The notes under the pieces: model-generated
The model's input: only the letters and a program-made list of their open reading frames with translations
Database searches by the model: none
What the model was told of the DNA's origin: nothing
NCBI GenBank assembly: GCA_965237635.1
Contig: CBDEFX010000001.1
Location: 682,001-746,000 of the forward strand
Length of the DNA stretch: 64,000 nt
From: CBDEFX01 sp965237635
GTDB taxonomy: Bacteria; Chloroflexota; Dehalococcoidia; Lucifugimonadales; CAUZJF01
Direction of reading: 5' to 3'
Translations under genes and position numbers: made by a program
Part shown: one piece after another, positions 63,288 to 64,000 of the stretch
How positions within the stretch are numbered: the stretch's first letter is position 1
Layout: every line of letters starts with the position of its first letter

Positions 63288-64000
63288 ATGCCAGATATGC
63301 CAGCGAAACTGTTTCCGACCACCGTCGTCGGCTCGATGCCGAGGCCTCAATACATCAAGGACCTCGTGGAGGCTGAGGCGGGTACCGGAGAGGATAAGGG
63401 CGATTTCCAGCGCATGATGGACGCGGCCGTGCCCTACGTGGCCCAGATGCAGGAGCTGGCCGGCATAGACATAATCTCCGACGGCGAGTGGCGTAGAAAG
63501 TCCTATATCGGAGTGATCGCCGATATCTGTAGCGGCTTCGAGCTGTCCATCAAAGAGGTGAACGGCGAGCGCCAGACGTGGCACGTGGTCACCTCCGAGG
63601 TAACGCCTGTCAATCCCGGCCAGATGGCCAGAGAGGCCAGGTTCCTGAAGGACCACTCCAAGCGCGACGTGAAGGTCGCCATGCCCTCCCCTTATCTGCT
63701 GGGGGAAAGGATGTGGGACCCCGAAGCCTCTCGAAAGGCGTATCCCACTCGGAGAGACTTCACCGAGGCCCTGGTGCCTGTTTTGCGCGAGGAGCTGATC
63801 GCCCTGAGAGACGAGGGCGTCGCGGTCGCCCAGTTCGACGACCCTCAGCTTTGTCTGCTCGTCGATCCGAAGTTCCGGGCGCAGTACGACGACCCTGAGG
63901 ACGAGATGGACTACTGCGTCGACATGTTGAACCGGGTCGCGGACGGCGTCGATGGCATCCGGCTGGCGCTACATCTATGTCGCCGCAACAAGGGCCGGGC
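63288..64000 (+). CDS. MetE/UROD-superfamily methyltransferase-like protein (runs off the window)
   Basis: At least 237 codons are open from the ATG at 63288 (a second ATG is at 63297). The start PAKLFPTTVVGSMPRPQYIK and the line ELAGIDIISDGEWRRKSYIG are characteristic of the C-terminal-type cobalamin-independent methionine-synthase family found as a stand-alone protein. FDDPQLCLLVDPKF and RLALHLCRRNKGR follow; the His and Cys of LHLC correspond to the first zinc ligands. Without the rest, the second Cys and the identity of the substrate cannot be checked. Stand-alone members can act in methionine synthesis or in methyl transfer from other donors. Confidence 0.85.
   Translation, partial: MPDMPAKLFPTTVVGSMPRPQYIKDLVEAEAGTGEDKGDFQRMMDAAVPYVAQMQELAGIDIISDGEWRRKSYIGVIADICSGFELSIKEVNGERQTWHVVTSEVTPVNPGQMAREARFLKDHSKRDVKVAMPSPYLLGERMWDPEASRKAYPTRRDFTEALVPVLREELIALRDEGVAVAQFDDPQLCLLVDPKFRAQYDDPEDEMDYCVDMLNRVADGVDGIRLALHLCRRNKGR

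Overview
The window looks like a piece of a Chloroflexota chromosome, most likely a Dehalococcoidia / SAR202-type organism. The reasons are: a 23S rRNA gene with no 16S or 5S beside it, a menaquinone-type ubiD-ubiA-ubiX cluster, very large tandem FtsX-like permeases, proline-rich surface proteins, several BNR/NHL propellers and diverse catabolic enzymes, moderately high GC, and many small palindromic and 'CCCTCACC...' dispersed repeats. This assignment rests on gene content only, not on a phylogeny.

Layout. 1-0.7 kb: an IS1380-like element inserted in an IS66 fragment. 1-3.4 kb: an orphan DppB-type permease and an M24 peptidase. 3.5-7.1 kb: a minus-strand transcription unit with a strong promoter, a leader containing a terminator-like hairpin, 23S rRNA, initiator tRNA-fMet and a terminator. 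7.2-8.5 kb: an RDD membrane protein and a PHP phosphoesterase. 8.7-10 kb: IS256. 10.2-10.9 kb: a Phd/VapC toxin-antitoxin pair with palindromic operators. 10.9-15.8 kb (minus): a ThDP-binding subunit, ubiX, ubiA, ubiD and a PncC-like/nucleotidylyltransferase fusion. 16-19.9 kb: one surface-protein gene broken by frameshifts, an amber codon and an IS630 insertion. 20.1-20.9 kb: a second, truncated IS1380-like copy, inverted relative to the first.

21-26.8 kb: a BNR (sialidase-like) protein, an unknown conserved protein, pyrD and mutL. 27-28.3 kb: IS481 copy A (frameshifted). 28.5-30.3 kb: a pit-DUF47 phosphate operon with an attenuator-like leader. 30.4-35.5 kb: an SDR enzyme, then the DNA-maintenance run dnaX-ybaB-recR-recO and ybeY. 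35.7-38 kb: a peptide/sugar-type ABC binding lipoprotein. 38.2-43.7 kb: a decaying accessory zone (frameshifted GH127-like gene, a second IS256, frameshifted PhyH dioxygenase, a protein-tyrosine phosphatase flanked by its own fragments), then a second BNR protein, a lipoprotein cyclophilin and an SDR. 47.6-55.2 kb: two giant FtsX-like permeases without an ATPase. 55.4-58.4 kb: an intact IS1380 and an intact IS481 copy B. 58.8-64 kb: an NHL propeller, a CehA/McbA-type PHP hydrolase, a D-2-hydroxyacid dehydrogenase, a sugar-type nucleotidyltransferase and the start of a MetE-like protein.

The core genes (dnaX, recR, recO, mutL, pyrD, ubiD/A/X, the giant permeases) are all open, while frameshifts and stops fall in surface, catabolic and mobile genes, which points to ongoing gene loss driven by insertion sequences. 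I found no CRISPR array and no phage or plasmid module. The strongest candidates for something not yet described are RNA-level: the leader of the 23S unit and the leader of the phosphate-transport operon. Next are the insertion of both IS481 copies at the same repeat and the PncC/nucleotidylyltransferase fusion.
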